Below, piece by piece: positions 59,963 to 64,000 of a stretch of 64,000 nucleotides of DNA. The DNA is taken from contig JACRBM010000088.1 of assembly GCA_016219275.1 (NCBI GenBank), positions 1 to 64,000 on the forward strand, in the 5' to 3' direction. Origin of the DNA: Chloroflexota bacterium. GTDB taxonomy: Bacteria; Chloroflexota; Anaerolineae; UBA4142. Positions within the stretch are counted from its first letter, which is position 1. The number at the start of each line of letters is the position of its first letter. Made by a program: the position numbers and the translations under genes. The notes under the pieces are model-generated. The model saw only the letters and a list, made by a program, of their open reading frames with translations, had not been told where the DNA came from and did no database searches.

Positions 59963-61716
59963 TGTTTGACTACCTGCGCGTCGTTTAACAACATTCGTCC
60001 CATGTAACCGATCTTGACGCCTTCGACGCGATTGCTCAACACCATCACATCCAGCGGCGCATAAAGTGGTTGCCACGGCGCGTCTTGCATGATCATTTTT
60101 TGCGCCTCAAAATAAATGCTCCACCGTTTGGCTTCGGTCAGCTCGTGCGCGGCTTGAGCGAACAATGCATCCACTTGCGCGTTGCGATAGCCGACGCGAT
60201 TCGTACTGCCGATGCGATCCGAACCCAGGAAAATGTTCAGCGCATCTGCGTCGTTCCAATCGTACCGCCACAACAGAAAATCGAATTGCCCTTCGTTCGA
60301 CGCGGTCATCACCGCTTTGCTATCGAGTTGTCGAATCTCGACGCCGACGCCAATCGCTTTGAGTTGACTCTGAAGCAACGTCGCAATGGAATCGTTCGGC
60401 GCGCGGTTCGACGTGAGTAGAACGCCTTTGAGCGACTGACCGTTGCGCGTCCAGGTTCCATCGCTTGCTTTGACGAAACCGGCTTGCGACAACAATGTCT
60501 GCGCTTGTTTTGCATCGTACTGCAATTCGTACTGTTTCAACTGCGGATCAAACCCAGGTATGGTTGGCGCGAGCGGCGCGTACGCGACCTTGCCCAGTCC
60601 GCCGAGCGCAACGCTGACGATTTCCTCTTTGTTGATCGCGTGCGAGAGCGCGCGGCGCACGCGCGCATCGTCGAAGGGTGGCTTGCTCGTATTGAATCCC
60701 AGGAAGATGAGACTGTTCAACACGGTCTCTTGCAAATGCACGGACGCGTCGTTCTGTAATTTCAAACGATGTTCCGGCTGATTGATGAAGATCGCGTCCA
60801 CTTCACCGGCTTGGAGCGCGGCGAGTTGCGTCGTCGCATCAGGAATCACTTTCAACACGACCGTATCGAGGTACGGCGCGGCGCGATTTTGCGTGACGGC
60901 GGCGCCCCACGCGTACGCCGGATTGCGTTTGAGCGTCAGCGATTGCCCCGCGCGCCACTCGGCAAGCGCGAACGCACCCGTGCCAACCAGGTAGCCCTTG
61001 CCGGTTTCGGCAACCTTGCGCGCCGAGGCGGGGCTGATGATGCCGGCGTAGGGCATCGTCACCGTGCTCCAAAAATTCGCGGTGGGCTGCGCGAATGTGA
61101 AACGCACCGTCAAGTCGTCCATGCTTTCGATGCCGCCGATTTGTTTGACATTCTCATAGATCGGTGATTTCGTTCCCGCGTCTTTGAAACGTTGGAATGT
61201 AAAGCGCACCGCGTCCGCGTTGAACGGCGCGCCGTCTTGAAACGTAACGCCTGCGCGTAATTTCATCGTGATGGCTTTGCCATCGGACGCGACCTGCCAA
61301 CTCTCCGCGAGGTGCGGTAAGATTTTATTGTCGAGATCGCGCACGACGAGCGTGTCGAACAAGTACGGCAACACGACGCTCAAACCGGAATTGGGCGCGC
61401 CTTGCGGATCAATGATGGCTGGTTCGGATGTAATCGCGCGGATGAATGTACCGCCGTTCGCGGTCGTCGTCATCGAACTGGTTTTGCTCTGCGGGGTCGC
61501 GGCGGCGCACGCAACGACGATGCCAGCGAGCATGATCAGCACAAAAAACGCACCAACGCGAGTTGTCATTGCGAGCGAAGCGACGAAGCAATCTACCCCT
61601 CCCAACCCTCCCCTTACTAAGGGGATGGCTAGGGTGGGGTCATGGATTGCTTCGGGCAAAGACCGCCCTCGCAATGACAGAGAACCTGATCGAAATATCA
61701 AACTGATTTTTTTCAT
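59959..61716 (-). CDS. Extracellular solute-binding lipoprotein (SBP family 5), repeat in signal peptide
   Basis: A 585-residue binding protein of the peptide/nickel type (SWQVASDGKAITMKLRAGVT and FQDGAPFNADAVRFTFQRF). ATG 61716 has the strong site TAAGGAGTAGGAG. The first residues MKKISLIF look like a signal peptide start, but a palindromic element (61564-61679) then supplies about residues 13-51, after which TTRVGAFFVLIMLAGIVVAC gives the hydrophobic core and lipobox (Cys70). An internal start at ATG 61569 would restore a normal signal peptide but lacks a clear site. Coupled to the DppB-like gene. Confidence 0.9.
   Translation of the reverse strand: MKKISLIFRSGSLSLRGRSLPEAIHDPTLAIPLVRGGLGGVDCFVASLAMTTRVGAFFVLIMLAGIVVACAAATPQSKTSSMTTTANGGTFIRAITSEPAIIDPQGAPNSGLSVVLPYLFDTLVVRDLDNKILPHLAESWQVASDGKAITMKLRAGVTFQDGAPFNADAVRFTFQRFKDAGTKSPIYENVKQIGGIESMDDLTVRFTFAQPTANFWSTVTMPYAGIISPASARKVAETGKGYLVGTGAFALAEWRAGQSLTLKRNPAYAWGAAVTQNRAAPYLDTVVLKVIPDATTQLAALQAGEVDAIFINQPEHRLKLQNDASVHLQETVLNSLIFLGFNTSKPPFDDARVRRALSHAINKEEIVSVALGGLGKVAYAPLAPTIPGFDPQLKQYELQYDAKQAQTLLSQAGFVKASDGTWTRNGQSLKGVLLTSNRAPNDSIATLLQSQLKAIGVGVEIRQLDSKAVMTASNEGQFDFLLWRYDWNDADALNIFLGSDRIGSTNRVGYRNAQVDALFAQAAHELTEAKRWSIYFEAQKMIMQDAPWQPLYAPLDVMVLSNRVEGVKIGYMGRMLLNDAQVVKQ
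61564..61679. repeat. Composite nested palindromic element in the binding-protein signal sequence
   Basis: Outer arms TGTCATTGCGAG (61564-61575) and CTCGCAATGACA (61668-61679); inner GAAGCAATC opposing GGATTGCTTC; core CCTCCCCTTACTAAGGGGA. Same plan as 15934-16056, but translated in a different frame. Confidence 0.9.
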
Positions 61717-61726
61717 CTCCTACTCC

Positions 61727-62821
61727 TTACGGTTCATACGAACAAAATGGATCGCTAGCCAACGCGTTGCCGGTGAACGCGAACGCACGCGCGCGCGAGC
61801 CGCCGCAAATGACGCGATGCTCGCAGTACCCGCACTTGCCCTCGAAGACGTTGGGGTTGTGCAACGCGCGAAAGATCGGCGCGCGGCGATACACGTCCAC
61901 CAAATTATCGCGTCGAATGTTGCCGGCGAACGCCGGCAAAAAACCCGCCGGGTAAATATCGCCATAGTTCGCGACGAACACGATGCCGTGTCCATCGCGA
62001 ATGCCAAAGCCGTGATAAACCGACGTGCGTTGAATCTGCTCCGGCGTCATACCTTCGGCGCGCATCCGATTCAACGCGATGCGCCGGTACGACGGCGCTT
62101 CGGTTGTCTTGATCGCAAAAGGCGCGTCGCGTGTGAGATCGTACACCCAGTTCATCAACGCTTCGCCGCGCGCGGGCGATACCGGTTGCAACACCTTGCC
62201 GCGCCCAACCGCGATGAGAAAAAACAAACTCCATCGCATCACCTTGAGCGATTTGAGCAATTCGTACGTTGCGGGCAAATCGTCCGCGGTCTCTTGCGCG
62301 ACGAGCGTGTTGACCTGGATCGGAAAATCGAATTCGGCGGCGAGTTGCGCCGCGCGAATCGTCCAATCGAAACAGCCGGGAATGCCGCGCACCGCGTCGT
62401 GCGTTGTCGCGGACGCGCCGTCGAGCGAGAGACCCAGACTCGCGATGCCGTGCTCTTTCAAGCGCGCGAGAATGTCGTAGGTCACGTTTTGGGTTGCGCT
62501 CGGCGTAATCGAAACTTGAAGACCCAGGTTGCGCGCCTCGTCAATCAACTCAAACAGGTCGGTGCGTTGGAGCGGGTCGCCGCCGGTGAGAATGAGATGC
62601 GGCAACGGTTCGCCGAACGCGGCAATCTGACGAAGCAGGTGTTTGCTCTCGGCGGTGTCGAGTTGAAGCGGATGCGGTAGCGGCATCGCTTCGGCGCGGC
62701 AGTGGCGGCACGCCAAGCCACACGCCTGCGTCATCTCCCAGTAAACGATCATCGGTCGGTCGCTGTAATCGCGCGCGACGCGATGCGAATGTGTTTCGGT
62801 TGGTTTGATTACGACGGTCAT
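61727..62821 (-). CDS. Radical SAM/SPASM protein, AhbD/TIGR04053-like
   Basis: A 364-residue radical SAM enzyme. WEMTQACGLACRHCRAEA holds the CxxxCxxC iron-sulfur site; ILTGGDPLQR and LSLDGASATTHDAVRG bind SAM; the C-terminal SPASM-like region has GKCGYCEHRVICGGSRARAF and a Cys in DPFCSYEP. This pattern is that of TIGR04053 and resembles AhbD, which decarboxylates Fe-coproporphyrin to haem. The gene 20 bases upstream encodes a porphyrinogen oxidase, supporting a haem role. ATG 62821 follows GGAGAAAC. The stop is part of the next gene's TAAGGAG site. Confidence 0.87.
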   Translation of the reverse strand: MTVVIKPTETHSHRVARDYSDRPMIVYWEMTQACGLACRHCRAEAMPLPHPLQLDTAESKHLLRQIAAFGEPLPHLILTGGDPLQRTDLFELIDEARNLGLQVSITPSATQNVTYDILARLKEHGIASLGLSLDGASATTHDAVRGIPGCFDWTIRAAQLAAEFDFPIQVNTLVAQETADDLPATYELLKSLKVMRWSLFFLIAVGRGKVLQPVSPARGEALMNWVYDLTRDAPFAIKTTEAPSYRRIALNRMRAEGMTPEQIQRTSVYHGFGIRDGHGIVFVANYGDIYPAGFLPAFAGNIRRDNLVDVYRRAPIFRALHNPNVFEGKCGYCEHRVICGGSRARAFAFTGNALASDPFCSYEP

Positions 62822-62841
62822 CGTTTCTCCATTCAATTATT

Positions 62842-64000
62842 TTACGCGGCAAACGCGGTGAGAATTTGTTCCGCCGCGCGTATGCCATCCTGAATGCAAT
62901 CGGGAACGCCCACGCCACGATACGCGCTGCCCACCAGATACAAACCTGGGTGTCGCGCCGCTTGTTGTTCGATCTGTTCCACCCGGCGTTGATGTCCTAC
63001 CGCGTACTGCGGATTGGATTTTTGCCAACGATACACGCGCGTCACCACCGGTTGCGCGGCGATGCCCATCGTCGCGGCGAGTTCCGCACGCGCGATTTCC
63101 GTTAGCGTCGCGTCATCCTGTTCGGCGAATTGTTCCGCGTGTGCGCCGCCGATAAAGACGCGCACCAACGCGTACTCGGCGTGCGCGCGGTGATCGAATT
63201 TGGTGGACGACCACGAGCACGCGATCAATTTGCGCTTTTCACTGCGCGGCACAACAAAGCCAAATCCGTCGAGCGGGTGCGTCAACTCGGCGCGTTTGAA
63301 TCCGAGCGAGACGGTCGCGGTCGAGACGTAACGAATCGCGCGCAAGCCAGTCGCCAGATCGGGATCGAAATTTGAAACGAGGTTGGCGGTTTCATACGCG
63401 GGCGTTGCCAGGACAATCGCATCGGCGTGCAAGGTTTCGCCATCGCGCAATGTGATTTGATAATTACCGTTTCGCGCAAGGTGAACGGCGCTTTGATTCG
63501 TTACGAGCGTGCGTTCGTCCAAACGCGCGACGAGTGTATCAACCAATTCTTGCATCCCACCGCGCAGCGACATGAACATCGGAGTGGCGGGCGTGGTGGG
63601 ACGCGCGCGCGCGCTGGCGCGTCGTTGCGCGATGATCGCGCGCAGCAAACCGCCGTGCTTTTTTTCCATATCGAGAAAACGCGGGAACGTGCTTTGCAGA
63701 CTCAGATATTCGGCGTCCGCCATGTGAATGCCGGCGATCATCGGCTCGGCGATGCGATCGAGCGCCTCCGCACCGAGACGCCGCCGCACGAAATCCGCGA
63801 GACTTTCATCGCCCTCGCCGCGACGCGGCGGAATGAACAGTTCCATACCCATCCGCAGTTTGCCGAGCGGCGAAATCAACGACGACTTGACGAACGGCAT
63901 CACGCGCGTCGGGATGATGAGCATCACGCCGTCCGGCATCGGGCGCAGGCGACCGCGATTCAATACAAAGACGCGGCGCGCCGGATCGTTCGTGCCGATC
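62842..64000 (-). CDS. Protoporphyrinogen/coproporphyrinogen III oxidase, partial (5' end outside window)
   Basis: The C-terminal 385 or so residues of a HemY/CgoX-type FAD enzyme; the frame is open to the window edge. NRGRLRPMPDG, FVRRRLGAEALDRIAEPMIA and GIHMADAEYLSLQSTFPRF are characteristic, and GLYLVGSAYRGVGVPDCIQD is the C-terminal FAD-contact motif. The N-terminal FAD fold lies beyond base 64000. It oxidises porphyrinogen to porphyrin in late haem synthesis. Confidence 0.93.
   Translation of the reverse strand, partial: IGTNDPARRVFVLNRGRLRPMPDGVMLIIPTRVMPFVKSSLISPLGKLRMGMELFIPPRRGEGDESLADFVRRRLGAEALDRIAEPMIAGIHMADAEYLSLQSTFPRFLDMEKKHGGLLRAIIAQRRASARARPTTPATPMFMSLRGGMQELVDTLVARLDERTLVTNQSAVHLARNGNYQITLRDGETLHADAIVLATPAYETANLVSNFDPDLATGLRAIRYVSTATVSLGFKRAELTHPLDGFGFVVPRSEKRKLIACSWSSTKFDHRAHAEYALVRVFIGGAHAEQFAEQDDATLTEIARAELAATMGIAAQPVVTRVYRWQKSNPQYAVGHQRRVEQIEQQAARHPGLYLVGSAYRGVGVPDCIQDGIRAAEQILTAFAA

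Overview
The window is chromosomal DNA of a GC-rich bacterium, most likely a member of the Chloroflexota (Anaerolineae-like). This is an inference from gene content: multi-pass GT-C enzymes with a shared C-terminal beta module, a PAC2-family protein, SpoIIE/HATPase signalling, a TIGR04053-type radical SAM protein, and dense short palindromic repeats. Overlapping ATGA or GTGA stop/start junctions are the rule, so most genes are translationally coupled. I saw no rRNA, tRNA, CRISPR array, prophage or insertion sequence with a transposase.

Layout. 1-668: remains of a PIN-like (DUF5615) gene. 669-6395, minus: an S-adenosylmethionine recycling operon (mtnA, MNT antitoxin, broken HepT toxin, adenosine kinase-like pfkB, ahcY, metK) behind a sigma70-type promoter and a SAM-I riboswitch with its terminator. 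6411-13938, minus: mismatch repair (mutS, mutL) interleaved with a ComJ-like protein, a DUF457 membrane hydrolase, a K+ channel and a vapBC pair whose toxin overlaps mutL. 14132-21910, minus: four overlapping genes for large membrane glycosyltransferases. 22087-25336: MBL-fold hydrolase, formate/nitrite-type channel with a CRP/FNR-like operator, and glyA. 25349-50521, plus: a long exopolysaccharide locus with a chain-length protein, two Wzy polymerases, a flippase, glycosyltransferases, methyltransferases, three polyprenyl-phosphate sugar transferases and heptose-type sugar genes. 50525-56942, plus: a lipoprotein and a signalling cluster (hybrid kinase, response regulator, SpoIIE phosphatase fused to an RsbW-like kinase). 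57075-64000, minus: PAC2 protein, then an operon joining a protoporphyrinogen/coproporphyrinogen oxidase and a haem-type radical SAM enzyme to a dipeptide-type ABC importer without ATPases.

The most unusual signal runs through all of these regions. At least a dozen families of short inverted repeats are scattered between genes, and many lie in frame inside conserved genes: five in mutS, two in mutL, three in one glycosyltransferase, one in a Wzy polymerase, one in the signal peptide of a binding protein, and one apparently forming the P3 arm of the SAM riboswitch. They resemble the Rickettsia palindromic elements in behaviour. A second notable point is the HepT toxin, whose reading frame is stopped exactly at the tyrosine that MNT partners are known to AMPylate.
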